A stretch of DNA of 64,000 bases. Origin: Pictodentalium vernedei (taxonomy: Eukaryota; Mollusca; Scaphopoda; Dentaliida; Dentaliidae). The position numbers were made by a program, and so were the translations under genes. Below, one piece after another: positions 43,216 through 54,474 of the stretch (position 1 is the stretch's first letter; every line of letters begins with the position of its first letter). The notes below the pieces were generated by a model, which did not search any database, was not told the origin of the DNA, and worked only from the letters and a program-made list of their open reading frames with translations. The DNA lies in NCBI GenBank assembly GCA_031216915.1, contig CM062289.1:20252520-20316519 (forward strand), given 5' to 3'.

Positions 43216-45540
43216 ACCGTGATAGTTCTTCAAAAATTTCAAATCCAAAAACTAATTTTGTTGAAGATGATGCCGATGTGTATACAATGTTCAGTTCCAA
43301 GTTGGCTAAAACGGTCCCATATTGTGTCGAAATTAATATCAACAATTTTCCTATCACAATGGAAATAGATACCGGGGCCTCATTAGGTGTTTTAAATATA
43401 AATACACATAAACTTTTGGGGACGCCTCCACTACAGCCCACCAATGCTTGTTTGAAAACGTACACCGGGGACAAAATTAAAATTTGCGGTAAAATGATAG
43501 TTAATGTAGAATACTATCCCCAGAATGAACATCTACCAGTCATTGTTGTGGCAAATGCAGGGTCAAATTTATTAGGCCGTGATTGGTTAGAAGTCTTGAA
43601 ATTAGATTGGGGCAGTATTTGTAGTCTGAAAAGTACCCCAAAATTTTTACCCACTGATTTGTCAACAGTTTTAGATAATTTTGAAGAGGTGTTTAAAGAA
43701 GGGTTAGGCACATTTAATGGTCCTGAAGACAAAATTTATGTTGATCCACAAGCTAGTCCGAAATACTACAAGGCTAGACCTGTACCCTATGCTTTGCGTG
43801 GCAAAATCGAAATGGAATTGGATAAACTTAGACGGGAGGGTATGATTGAACCCATTGAATTCTCAGAATGGGCAACACCCATAGTTCCCATTGTGAAAGA
43901 TGGCACAGTGAGCATCTGCGGTGACTTTAAAATTACTGTAAACAAAGTTTCGATGTTGGATAACTATCCTATTCCTAAAACAGAAGACTTGTTTTCAACC
44001 CTTAGCGGAGGGGAAGAATTTTCAAAACTAGACTTAATTCAGGCATACGGTCAAATACGGTTAAATGATGAATCGAAGAAATTTGTAACCATCAATACAC
44101 ATAAAGGTTTGTTTCGATACAATCGCCTGCCATACGGAATTTCTTCAAGTCCTGGAATTTTTCAAAGAATCATGGAAAATTTACTGCAGGACATCCCACA
44201 AGTCATTGTGAGAGTGGATGACATTCCCATCACAGGTAGAACCCGTGAGGAACATTTAAGTAGGCTAACTGAAGTACTGACACGCCTCTCGAGAGCCGGT
44301 TTGTGACTCAAGAAAAGTAAATGTACCTTTTTAGCTGACAGTGTCGAATATTTAGGATATAAAATTGATAAAAAAAGGAGTAAATCCTATTCAGAAAAAC
44401 GTGGAAGCAATAATGTCTTGCCCACAACCTACAAATGTACATAAACTGAAAGCTTTTTCAGGAATGTTGAATTATTACCATAAGTTTTTGCCAAATTTGT
44501 CTACATTATTGAATCCTCTGTACTTGTTATTAAAGAAAAACTTTAAATGGAAATGGGGCGAACTTCAAGAGACTGCTTGGAATCAGTCCAAAGCACTTGT
44601 TGTATAATTGGGGTTAATTGATTTAGTGAAGATCAGCTGCCAAGATCCAGCAAGTGAACAGTGTTCACAGTAATGCCCGGTTGGTTTCTCAGTGTGATTG
44701 AGATGTTAATTTGGGAGCTATTTGAGTGTGACTTTGGATGTTAAACTGTTCGGACGTTTATTTCTACTATGTGTCAACCTCTGTTTCTTAATACTTTTGT
44801 GTGCGGTATTCTGTTTGTTATACTGCTGTGTGCGGTATGCTATCTATAATACTGCTGTGTGCGGTATTCCGTCTGTTATACTGCTGTGTGCGGTATGACA
44901 TCTATAATACTGCTGTGTGCGGTATTCCGTCTGCTATACTGCTGTATGCGGCATGCTATCTTTTATACTGATATGTGCGGTATTTACTGCTGTGTGCGGT
45001 AAGACAGTTATGATTTTCATGTTTTTCTTAATTGATAACGCCCTTAAATTCCATCCAAATTCTTTGAATGTTAATCAACACTGAAAATACAACACACTCT
45101 TACAATCTTCACAATTGTTAGTGCATTATGACTCAACAAAAACATTTATATTAGCTGTTGATGCCTCACCTTACGGTGTGGGAGCAGTTCTCAGTCACCA
45201 TGTGCAGGAAAATAATCAAACAGTTGAAAAACCGATAGGTTTCGCATCGCGGACATTATCAGATGCAGAAAGAACGTATTCTCAAGTGGAAAAGGAAGGA
45301 CTGGCGGTAATATTCGGAATTAAAAACTTTCATCAGTATTTGTTTGCTCAGGAATTTTTAATATTTACAGACCATAAACCTCTTTTAGGATTATTTGGTG
45401 AAACTTAAGCAGTCCCTCAAATGACAGCAGCCAGAATCCAAAGATGGGCTTTAACATTGGCTGCTTACCAGTATAAAATTGAATACAGAAAGGGATCTTC
45501 AAACAGTAATGCAGATTGTTTAAGTCGTTTACCCTTGCTA
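43216..45540 (+). pseudogene. Gypsy protease, reverse transcriptase and RNase H
   Basis: In frame with gag. The aspartic protease has MEIDTGASLG near 43,370 and LLGRDWLE near 43,575. The reverse transcriptase spans about 43,770-44,350: KLDLIQAYGQI, YNRLPYGISSSPG and VRVDDIPITG, where the usual Tyr/Phe before x-DD is Arg. A TGA lies at 44,304, then a frameshift at an A tract near 44,380. YYHKFLPNLST and the connection follow. RNase H is split by an insertion at about 44,607-45,107 and resumes as LVHYDSTKTFILAVDASPYG, ending at FTDHKPL and a TAA at 45,406. The next frame ends RKGSSNSNADCLSRL. The copy is inactive. Confidence 0.88.
44607..45107. mobile_element. 0.5-kb insertion with GCTGTGTGCGGTAT repeats (D1)
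   Basis: It sits between codons for SKALVV and SQLLVHYD; removing it restores an uninterrupted frame across the junction. The centre has about eight copies of a 21-24-bp repeat, TGCTGTGTGCGGTATNC. Related repeats occur at 48.70-48.77 and 51.28-51.35 kb. TSD and terminal structure are unclear. Confidence 0.7.
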
Positions 45541-47015
45541 TCTGATAAAAACTTTAACCCACCGTTACCCAGTGAAACTGTTTTTCTAATGGAATTTATG
45601 TCTGATAGTCCAATTAAAGTTTCCCAGATTAAAACATGGACACGTCGTGATCCAATTCTTTCGCGAGTGTTGACTTACATCAAACATGGTTGGCCAGAAA
45701 AATCAAACGATAGTGCGTTAAAGCCATACTTTACTAGGAAAGCTGAACTTTCACATCATGATGAGTGTGTATTGTGGGGCAATCGTATTATCGTACCACC
45801 TCCTGGTAGACAACAATTATTGCATGAACTGCATTCTAATCATCCAGGAATATCGCGAATGAAAAGTTTGGCGAGAAATTACCTTTGGTGGCCTAAAATG
45901 GATGAGGAAATCGAGAAAACTGTAAAATCTTGTGAAATTTGTCAAATGAATCAACAGGATCCTCCAGGAGCACCTTTGCATCCTTGGGGTGGCCAGAACA
46001 ACCCTGGAGACGCATACATATTGATTATGCAGGACCGTTTATGAATCACATGTTTTTAGTTGTAATTGACTCACACTCAAAGTGGATGGACGTTCAAATA
46101 GTGAATTCGGCACATCCGATACAACCATTGAAAAACTACGACAGTTATTTGCTGTGACAGGGTTACCAGAAGTTATCGTATCAGATAATGGCACATGTTT
46201 TTGTAGTCAAACATTTCAAACATTTTTGCATAAAATGGACTTCAGCATGTTACTTCTGCACCATATCACCCAGCCACCAATGGCTTAGCAGAGCGAGCAG
46301 TGCAAATTCTAAAAACTGGTCTTAAAAAACAATGCTCAGGTACTTTCCAAACGAAACTGTCTCGTTTCTTATTTCCGTATCGAACGACACCTCAGACTAC
46401 AACTGGAGTAACACCAGCAGAATTGATGTTCAAGCGTCACATACGTACTCGTTTGGATTTGTTGAACCCTTCATCTTGTGTGGGTGAACGGGTGATGAAA
46501 AAACAAGATGACCAAAAAGTGTACCATGATAATCATAAAAAGCTTAGAAGCTTTGATGTGGGAAGCTCAGTGTTTATTAAAAACTTCTTGGGTCAGCCTA
46601 AGTGGCTATCTGCAATAGTGACAGATATTGATGGTCCGTTAACATACATACTTGAATTGAGTGATGGTCGAATAGTACGCAGACACATAGATCATATTCG
46701 AGTCCGCACTTGTGATTCAGAACCCGAAATGTCTAGTAACACTGTGATTTTAATGATTCCTCAGAGATAAATTCTAAATCTAACGATCGTGGTATGGGCA
46801 TCAAATCTCCAGGCCTCGACTTGACTGATTCAGAGTTTGGTGATACTGGTGGGAATGAGCCAAATTCAAAAGGTTCAACAAAAACTCCTCATTTTGAGAA
46901 AAGTGATCAAAGTAATTCCCCAAATTCAGTGGTGGAAAACTCAAGCAGTAATTTGAGACGTTCAAAAAGAACTGTCGGAAAACCAAGTAGATTTAAAGAC
47001 TTTATTTCAGAGTAA
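45541..47015 (+). pseudogene. Gypsy integrase and C-terminal region
   Basis: The zinc-binding HHCC module is at about 45,820-45,950 (HELHSNHPGISRMKS ... CEICQMNQ). The DDE core is spread over shifted frames: HIDYAGPF near 46,020, VIVSDNGTCF near 46,180 and NGLAERAVQILKTG near 46,285. A C-terminal domain follows to about 46,768 (VGSSVFIKNFLGQPKW, RHIDHIRVR), then a short frame to 47,015 (RRSKRTVGKPSRFKD), a tail common in Gypsy polyproteins. At least three frameshifts between 45,990 and 46,280 inactivate it. Integrase inserts the reverse-transcribed DNA into the genome. Confidence 0.88.
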
Positions 47016-47151
47016 TTTTGTAGTAGGACCTGCACGTTGGGGGTTTATCTGCTGTTTGATGTTTTAAAAGATACAAACAAAAGAATATGTTGTTTGTGTA
47101 TTTTGAAAATTCGTGCACTATTTTTGGGTTGGAACTTATAGAGTGAGCCTC

Positions 47152-47168
47152 CATTAAGGGTGGAGGAA
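47152..47168 (+). promoter_or_regulatory. polypurine tract
   Basis: AAGGGTGGAGGAA ends directly before the 3' LTR. Confidence 0.8.
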
Positions 47169-47392
47169 TGTAATGACTGTACATATAGTTGGTCCGAACT
47201 TTTGGACGTACTAGGGTAGGAACTCAGTGCTCACAGCATATCATGTTACTCGAGTGTAAATCGAGTTAAGCCACAGAAACAAGCATGGCGTTGTGTTTTC
47301 TTTGATGTGTAAAGTTATGTTGAATTCAAGTCGAAATAAATCCTACTATAAGGTTTCCACGAATTATCAACTTACTATTTTAAGATATCACA
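47169..47392 (+). repeat. 3' LTR
   Basis: TGTAATGACTG ... GATATCACA, 224 bp, about three differences from the 5' LTR. Confidence 0.95.
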
Positions 47393-47479
47393 TTGTTGTT
47401 ATTGTCGCCGTGAGAATTATTGTCACTACGGATATTGTTGTTGTTGTTGTTGTTAGTTAGGTTGGCGTTGTTAGTGTTA

Positions 47480-48668
47480 TTATCCTTCAAGAAGTCCATA
47501 AAGTGTTTGGTTGAGGGGGGAGGGGGAGGGGTATCAGTTCACTAGTGACTTTACCGATGTTGGAGAAGAATGAATTAAATTTATTTGCGATTGATGTGTT
47601 ATCGGTTAACTGGTTATCGCCGTCAATGAAAGATGATGGTGCACAAAGTACACGTTTTGGGTTGTTAATAGCACGCTTAATAATCTCCCATGTTTTTTAT
47701 GTCGTATATATTCTGTGTTAAAGCTGTATTATAGTAATTGACTTTACAAGTTCTTTTTAGCTTATTAAATTCTCGACAGTTGGATTTATATATTCTGACA
47801 TTGTCGTCTGTCGGAGACCGGAGTTTCTTCATGTACAATTTGTGTTTCTGGAATGATGAATTTTGAAGTCCTGTTGTCATCCAGGGTTCTCTCCTAATTT
47901 TTTTCTTGCTAGTGTTAATGATTATTAGGGGGAACGCTTCTTCAAACGCTCTTTGATAGATGGTCTGAAGATTCGAATATGCAACAATGAGCGATGTTTC
48001 ATTTACCACGCTAGAAAAATCGGAGGCTGAAGCAACAATCTTTTAAAGTGATTAACATTTACAGTTTTGAAGGACCTTGTTGGATGGGGGGGGGGGGGGG
48101 GAGGAATGTGGAACTGGGTAACATCCTATTTTCATCGATCAGAAAAGTAGCAAAGTGATCGCTTATGTCTGTGATTATAATCCCCGATGGTAATACTTTT
48201 CCAGTAGTATTGCATAAAATGTGATCTATTAGCGTGGCCGAATGGTCTGTTACTCTCGTCGATTTTGTGATCACCGGGAGAAATCCTGCACTGAATACAC
48301 TATTTACATACTGGTTAGTTTTGGGGTGGTTATGGAAGTTTGATAAATCAAGGTTAAAGTCACCCATCAGGTAAGTTGATTTAGGTTCGTTGTTAATTTT
48401 ACCAAGTAAATCGGACAAGTTATTCAAAACTGAATCTATATCTGCTTTCGGCGCTGTGTTCGGCTGATAAATTACAACAACCAAGATTTTTTTTATTTAA
48501 TTGGAGTTCAATAAAAACGGATTCGAAGACATGTGGGATAAAAATTGATAGGTCACTGCGAATGTTGAACGGTAATGTTTCCTCTATTTAATAAGCCTAC
48601 ATCGCCCCTCCTGTCGTCGTTACCAGGTTGTGTTCGTGCAACTAATGGGTGGTATCCCTCTAATTTGA
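47480..48668 (-). pseudogene. LINE endonuclease and linker
   Basis: The upstream part of the minus-strand LINE. The endonuclease begins near 48,665 (LEGYHPLVARTQPGNDDRRG), continues with QPNTAPKADIDSVLNNL, YLMGDFNLDL (catalytic D/N) and ITDISDHFATFLI (C-terminal SDH), ending near 48,059. The linker frame 47,677-48,009 follows (VNETSLIVAYSNLQ, REPWMTTGL). A G/C homopolymer near 48,087 and small indels break the frames. The endonuclease nicks target DNA to prime reverse transcription. Confidence 0.85.
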
Positions 48669-48870
48669 ATGAGATGGTGCGCGTTAATCTGTCTTTGAAA
48701 CTGCTGTGTGTGGTATTCAATCTTATACTGCTGTGTGCGGTATTTACTGCTGTATGCGGTGAACTCGGATTTTGTCATACGTTTCTGTCATACATTTTCA
48801 AATTTAAATTGTCGTTCACTTCATTCTGTTTTTTTTTTTGTGCTTCGGACTATCTTAAAAATACAACAAT
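48669..48870. repeat. D-type repeat, copy D2
   Basis: TGCTGTGTGYGGTATTCAAT and GTGTGCGGTATTTACTGCTG, then TTTTGTCATACGTTTCTGTC and ATACATTTTCAAATTTAAA. It is the uninterrupted counterpart of the repeat split by the element at 51,350-52,393. Confidence 0.75.
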
Positions 48871-49021
48871 GGCCTCGCCGACAAAAACTACACTCAAATC
48901 CTTCCATCAAGCAGATTACAAACAGCTTGAGACAGCTGACGTACATTCAGAATTGAATAAAATAGCTAAGAGCCAAGATCTAACGTTTGGTGACAAACAG
49001 ATAAATCTAAGATCTGTGTAA
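48869..49021 (+). other. possible short exon or ORF (50 codons)
   Basis: An ATG in a favourable context (ACAACAATGGCC) opens MASPTKTTLKSFHQADYKQL and ends at 49,021. A partially similar stretch lies at 52.53-52.58 kb, so it may be part of the D-type repeat rather than a gene. Confidence 0.25.
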
Positions 49022-49110
49022 TAAATCTGAGACACACGTAAGACTTAAAAGTCTTTCTATTATTTGATGAAAAACTAAATGCATCAAGAACTATTTTGTA
49101 AATTATAATA

Positions 49111-49610
49111 CAGGTTAGAAATTAGTTTGAGTACACAAAACATACTCAACAGTTACCCACAGGTTAGAAATTAGTTTGAATACACAAAACATACTCAACA
49201 GTTACCCACAGGTTAGAAATTAGTTTGAGTACACAAAACATACTCAACAGTTACCCACAGGTTAGAAATTAGTTTGAGTACACAAAACATACTCAACAGT
49301 TACCCACAGGTTAGAAATTAGTTTGAGTACACAAAATATACTGAACAGTTACCCACAGGTTAGAAAATAGTTTGAGTACACAAAACATACTCAACAGTTA
49401 CCCACAGGTTAGAAATTAGTTTGAGTACACAAAACATACTCAACAGTTACCCACAGGTTAGAAATTAGTTTGAGTACACAAAACATACTCAACAGTTACC
49501 TACAGGTTAGAAATTAGTTTGAGTACACAAAACATACTCAACAGTTACCCACAGGTTAGATATTAGTTTGAGTACGCAAAACATACTCAACAGTTACCCA
49601 CAGGTTAGAA
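49111..49610. repeat. 49-bp minisatellite, about 10 copies
   Basis: The unit is CAGGTTAGAAATTAGTTTGA plus GTACACAAAACATACTCAAC and AGTTACCCA. Copies are nearly identical and have no unique spacers. Confidence 0.95.
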
Positions 49611-49874
49611 AATATAGTTGAATTTATCTGATTGCTGCAGCAATATGACTGTCAATCTATTAAAACATAGATCTCAATTTATTATTTTTCACACGTTCTC
49701 TCTGATATTGATTCAATGTTTACGGCAAATTGGTAATTTCCATTTCTGAAAAGTTACATGTAGTTCAGTAATACGGGATATTTCACTTCTCAAATTAGGT
49801 TTTACCTCAAGCACTTCCACAAAACCGATTGACGAGTTAACTCTCACGAAATCACAACACAGTTAAAGGCACTG

Positions 49875-50378
49875 CACTGCAAAAAATATAGGTTATCTTT
49901 AGAACTAAAACGGGTTCTAATCTTGTACCTGAGATGGAACCAGTTCTGTTTAAACAGTATTTATTTCAAATCAAATAAATCTACCAAGATTAGCATTCAA
50001 TTTTAACAGAATATTACATGAACTGAAGTAGATTCAGCAGTAAACTTGGAGCTTATTCAACGCAGATGCCAAACATTTTGAAACAAAGGAGATATGAACA
50101 GTTGGCATATCGAACCTTCTGTATAGAACCAAAACTGGTTCGATATGCCAACTGTTCATATCTCCTTTGCTTAATAATGATTTGCGACAACCTCGTATGA
50201 GCTCTAAACTTACGGCTGAAACCCCCTCAATTTATGTTTAATTCTGTTAATATTTAATGTTAATCTTTATAAATTTATTTGATTTGATATAAAAACTGTT
50301 TAAACAGAACTGATTCCATCTCAGGGACAAGATTAGAACCAGTTTGGGTTCTAAAGAGAACCTATATTTTTTGCAGTG
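49875..50378. mobile_element. MITE with CACTGCAAAAAATATAGG ends
   Basis: Termini CACTGCAAAAAATATAGGTT and AACCTATATTTTTTGCAGTG are complementary; inverted similarity extends for over 100 bp (GAACCAGTTCTGTTTAAACA ... TGTTTAAACAGAACTGATTC). A second palindrome with AAGGAGATATGAACAGTTGG arms lies at 50,086-50,168. No ORF. Confidence 0.88.
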
Positions 50379-50379
50379 T

Positions 50380-51270
50380 GTAGTAATAGTGTTTCTATCC
50401 AGGTTTTCTCTACTACTGCTATGTTTTCTAAATTATGAGCTAATGTTGGAAGAAACCCGAAATTGAAACATCTCAGCAAAATGGAGTTTTAAAAAATGTC
50501 GTTCTTCTTTATGGTGTCACGAATGTTTATAAACAAAACATCCGTTACTCTGTTAACAATTTAGAAATGTTTGTTTGATTTGTTGTGATGAGACAAAAAT
50601 GCATCTAATCAACTTATGAGTGAAACTCAGTCTTGGCTATTATCTTCACAAATATCTCGATCTGTTATTGAACCAAAGTCAGTCAGACAACGGATATTTT
50701 TTAAAGATGTTACCTGGTCAAACATGTGGGCATTGCTTGAATTGCTTTGTTACACTGCTGCTTAGAACTTTTGAGCATATTACCACTTCAGTTTTCTTCA
50801 TATAATTTATGTATTCTTTGTCTATATAAGGTTTGAATACAGAAGCAGCTATCCATTAACTTTTTGCTTTGTGAACATTTTTTGTGTATGTAGGGGGTCA
50901 CGTGTTTGTGGTTTTGTGCATCTGGTGAGGTTATTTTCTTCATCGAATGCTGTAGTTTGTAAATATATTTACATGCAAATTATGACCCCTTTGTCCTGAA
51001 AACGGTGAGGTGATTTGCTTCATCAGCAGTTCCTTACTTTTCTAGCAGCATCTGAAATGTATATAATTCTTTCCAAACTAAGATTTAATTCTCAAATAAT
51101 GTCGGGGGAATGTTGTAGAATCGCTCCAGTTGAGAGGAGCTTCAGTTGGTGAGCTGTATTCACTATGATGCTCGATTGCCTTTTGACTGATTGATGCGCG
51201 AATTTAAAACCCAGCCTGTTAGTAATGCGAATGTTCAGCTGAAAGCACTATATTTTGACTGTCTGTTTAG
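50380..51270. other. unassigned DNA
   Basis: No recognisable gene or repeat. Confidence 0.4.
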
Positions 51271-51274
51271 ATAT

Positions 51275-51349
51275 TTTGTACTACTGTGTGCGGTAATCTG
51301 CCTTTAAAACTGCTGTGTGCGGTATTCAATCTAAAACTGCTGTGTGCAG
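51275..51349. repeat. D-type repeat, copy D3, left part
   Basis: ACTACTGTGTGCGGTAATCT, AACTGCTGTGTGCGGTATTC and CTGCTGTGTGCAG; continues after the inserted element at 52,401. Confidence 0.75.
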
Positions 51350-52393
51350 GGGACTTGGACAACTCGTACCCCTGACGATCGTACCTTGGACAATTCGTAC
51401 ATTTTGCTGAATGATTCGTATCCCGATATCTAGACAATTAGTACCTTGTCTCTGGATAATTCGTGCCTTCTGTCTGGACGATTCGTAGGCCTATCCCTCC
51501 TCTGGACAGCACCCGACAGTTCGTATCCCCTCTGGACAATCCGCCCCCCCCCCCCCCTTCTGAAAATTCGTACCCTGCTTAATTAACACCCCCCGGAAAA
51601 AACATACATGAAGATGGGAGTTGGAGGGAAATATAAATTTGAAGAAAGAATATAAAAATATAAAAGATAATGTCATTTCTAATATTTTTTAAAGACACAA
51701 AATATAAGATTTCATGACTAAAACTAAAAAGCAAGTACAGACACATAAAAGATTCAACTTTAGCACGGCAAAATGCTCTATTGAGGGCGACTTAGATTTA
51801 AATTATTAAGGCAGCACGCTCTATTACTTATTATTTGGGGCGTCATAAAGTTATTTACCAGTAAATCTACATCCATTACTATCTACTAATTTTCTTTTAT
51901 TAGCTTCCGACCCGAAATCGATAATACTATAGGTCGCATTTTCACTTATGCTATTAAGTGATGATTCGTCCATTTAAATTTCATTTTGATGCATAAATCA
52001 TTTTTGTTGTTTCCTGAATATTTGTATGTTTGTATTACTATTACTCAGTCGACTTCTCATTTTCATTTCACTCAGTCAACGATTGGTCATTTATATGTTT
52101 TTTGACAAACAAATTTGAAAATTGTATGTGTAGTTTCTTATTCACAATTTTGACTCAAGCTTTTTCCAAAACGTGAGTGAATAACATTTAAATGGTTAAT
52201 TCATGAGACAGTTAGTACACTTACACGAGACAGCTTATACCTATAAAGGAGACAATTAGTACCTTTTATTGAGACAATTCGTATCTTTTTTCAACACAAT
52301 TCGTACCTTTTGCCAAGACAAATCATACCCCCTAATAGTGGTACGAATTGTCCAAGGTACGGATCGTCCATGGTACGATTTGTCCAAGAGCCT
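51350..52393. mobile_element. TU/foldback-like element T1, 7-bp TSD
   Basis: Inverted ends of about 47 bp are built of roughly 15-bp repeats: left CTTGGACAACTCGTACC..., right GGTACGATTTGTCCAAG. Many further GGACAATTCGTACC-type repeats continue inside the left end (to 51,575) and right end (from about 52,205). TSD TGTGCAG at 51343-51349 and 52394-52400; repeat D2 at 48.73 kb shows the empty site. No ORF inside. Confidence 0.85.
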
Positions 52394-52534
52394 TGTGCAG
52401 TATTTACAATTGTGTGCGATGAACTTGGATTTTGTCATACATTTCTGTCATACATTTTCATATTTAAAATGTTGTTCAGTTCATGCTGGTTTTTTTTTGT
52501 ACCACTAGTCGGGTTTACGAAGTATCAGAGGAAA

Positions 52535-52830
52535 AATCCAAATCCGAAAACTACTCTTATAAAAACATCTTATATCACTACGTACTACTATTATAAGCTC
52601 AAAATGGGGGAATCCCAAGTCCGTTTCGATAGTTTGGAGGGCTTGTCAGATTGTTTGTGGTAATTAGATTTAGTCTAGTCCAATCGATCTTACCCCGGGA
52701 CACCTCTTGGTCCTACAGCAGTACGTGTTACTATTATAAGCCTAGATGGTGGCTTTGCCAAATCCGTTTCGGTAGTTTTTGGTGATTTGGGGACATTGTC
52801 GGGTCCATTGGGGTAATTAGATTTACTTCA
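52535..52830. repeat. two diverged copies of a 110-160-bp unit
   Basis: TACGTACTACTATTATAAGC and CAAGTCCGTTTCGATAGTTT near 52,555-52,640 recur as TACGTGTTACTATTATAAGC and CAAATCCGTTTCGGTAGTTT near 52,720-52,780, each ending GGTAATTAGATTTA. Confidence 0.65.
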
Positions 52831-53150
52831 CTTTAAACGAACATACCCCCGTCATGTTAGAGGGTTTGGGGTCGCATAGCAACCACGTGCCTCGATAGAA
52901 ATCAAGATGGAGGCCCCAGTATACAAAATGGACGAAGGGGACGCCTATCACCCCGACAATGCGCGTTGTGCATGCGCACGATGCCCACGTATCACTATGG
53001 GGGATGACGTCACGAGATGGTCGCTTACGCAGCCTACCATGACAACTAAAAGAGACGTAACTAGGTCACGTGACAAGACGTCACTTCCGCCTCTCCCATT
53101 CTCTCCCCCTGAATTGGCACGATCTCATCTCCTACTACTCTTATGCGTGA
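52830..53150. mobile_element. foldback-family half element F3
   Basis: ATAGCAACCACGTGCC, AAGATGGAGGCCCCAGTATA, TGCGCACGATGCCCACGTAT, GATGACGTCACGAG and AGGTCACGTGACAAGACGTC align to the right arm at 58.15-58.45 kb. No inverted partner is nearby, so this is a solo arm. Confidence 0.7.
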
Positions 53151-53199
53151 AAAACAAGACAACTGAAAACAGGGTACAGTTACTTTTGTCATTTTATTA

Positions 53200-53790
53200 A
53201 TTTATTTATTTCTTACGTAATGACCATCTTTACATGACATAGAGAAAATATGATACACACGTGAACAATAAAAGTAAAAGTCTACCTGTCTCACAACCAC
53301 CCCCCCCCCCCCCCAACAACAACACACCTGTCTCACCTCATTTGCACACCACCCCCACACGTACACGCTCATCTTCACACGATTAGTCAGACGTTTCGAT
53401 TCCAACTTACAAACCGGTGAGACCACTTACCGAGAACAACCGAGAACAAAAAAAAATAATAAATAACGACAAAAATAAATATTAATTGTTAGCATATACG
53501 TACTCTATGTAAAAGCTAGAAACAAAAAAACAACTTTAGACCGACCAAGTCTATGGTGAAGGGGGTTATTCATTAATCCTTCGCCTTCGGTGCCGAACCG
53601 AGAAGAGACTACTTGCCGAGAACAAAACAAATAATATATAAAGATCGAAATAAAAGTTTATTGTTAGTGTATAAAGCATGTATGTACTCTATATTATGGA
53701 CAAATTAGTAACAAAACAATTTTAAACCAGCCAAGTATATGGTATATGGTGATCTTTGATGTTGAGTTGCTGATTATCAATTTTCTTTGG
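53200..53790. repeat. tandem duplication, inverted relative to 59.23-59.40 kb
   Basis: CTTACCGAGAACAACCGAGA, AATATTAATTGTTAGCATAT and ACGTACTCTATG near 53,430-53,510 recur near 53,600-53,690, and in reverse at 59,230-59,300. A C tract of about 15 lies near 53,300. Confidence 0.65.
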
Positions 53791-54064
53791 GGTGAAGTCC
53801 AGTTTTCAAATACAATAACTTCAGAGGCAAATCACCCCATCGGTAATGAAAACACGCACCTGCCCCAAAGGAGATACCTGAGTTAATGCTATCAAGGTGT
53901 ATCGTTTAAGTATGGCAGTCAAACTGAAATCCGCAGTCAGATCAGCGATCCGATTATTAGAAGCATTCAAACTTGACAATTTCACATTTTCTTCATTTTG
54001 AATTCTCTTTGTTTCCAATGGTGTTTTCCAAACCGCTGTATCCATGTGGAGTTTGTGGTGAATG

Positions 54065-54246
54065 TTTGCGGACGATTCTGACCTTGAACGATTCGAACCT
54101 TGAATGATAAGTACCTTGGGCGATTCGGACCCTGGACGATTCGAACCCCGACCGTTGGACGATTCGGACCTCCAGTCTTAAACGGCTCGGACCTCGACTT
54201 AGACAATTCGGACCTCCAGTCTTTGACGGTTCGGACCTCGACCTCG
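54065..54246. repeat. about 16-bp tandem array (GACGATTCGGACCTC)
   Basis: About a dozen degenerate copies in one orientation. The repeat style matches the tandem-repeat ends of T1, T3 and T4, but no inverted partner was found. Confidence 0.7.
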
Positions 54247-54270
54247 AGTGCAGACTATATCTGTTGTTTA

Positions 54271-54325
54271 TTGATTCATTTGTGTTTAAGGTCAAATACT
54301 TATGCACAATGGCTAATCGTGACCA
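54271..54325 (-). mobile_element. 55-bp SINE stub with 12-bp TSD
   Basis: Only the 3' end of the SINE (GTGTTTAAGGTCAAATACTT, GCACAATGGCTAATCGTGAC) flanked by ATCTGTTGTTTA at 54259-54270 and 54326-54337. Confidence 0.88.
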
Positions 54326-54474
54326 ATCTGTTGTTTAAACTAACTATGATTTACAATGTAGTGAAAGTGTGAACATGAAACATCAACAATCAATTCCTAT
54401 TCATTGTATTGTGGCAACCAAATATTCATAGTTTGTTTAATTATACTTAATTAATTTTCTTTCTATTTTCAGCG

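Larger units (their letters stand above)
42151..47392 (+). mobile_element. Gypsy (Metaviridae-type) LTR retrotransposon
   Basis: Two 224-bp LTRs differing at about three positions flank gag, protease, reverse transcriptase, RNase H and integrase remnants in Gypsy order. A TSD TTGTT is visible at 42146-42150 and 47393-47397, though it lies in low-complexity DNA. The LTR similarity (about 98.7%) suggests a fairly recent insertion, yet the coding region is broken. A 0.5-kb element is nested at about 44,607-45,107. Confidence 0.95.
39817..48668 (-). mobile_element. LINE (CR1/Jockey-group) interrupted by a Gypsy element
   Basis: The minus-strand copy reads from an endonuclease start near 48,668 to a 3' end with a (TTAC)n tail (39817-39854 on plus as GTAA repeats), directly abutting the 41-bp minisatellite. 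The Gypsy element 42,151-47,392 splits its reverse transcriptase. 5'-truncated. Confidence 0.85.

Noticed and set aside
49111..49610. CRISPR-like array
   Set aside because: The 49-bp units are contiguous tandem copies without unique spacers, in a eukaryotic context.
52907..53200. ORF beginning MEAPVYKMDEGD as a gene
   Set aside because: It lies wholly within the foldback-family arm, and its counterparts in other copies are not conserved as protein.
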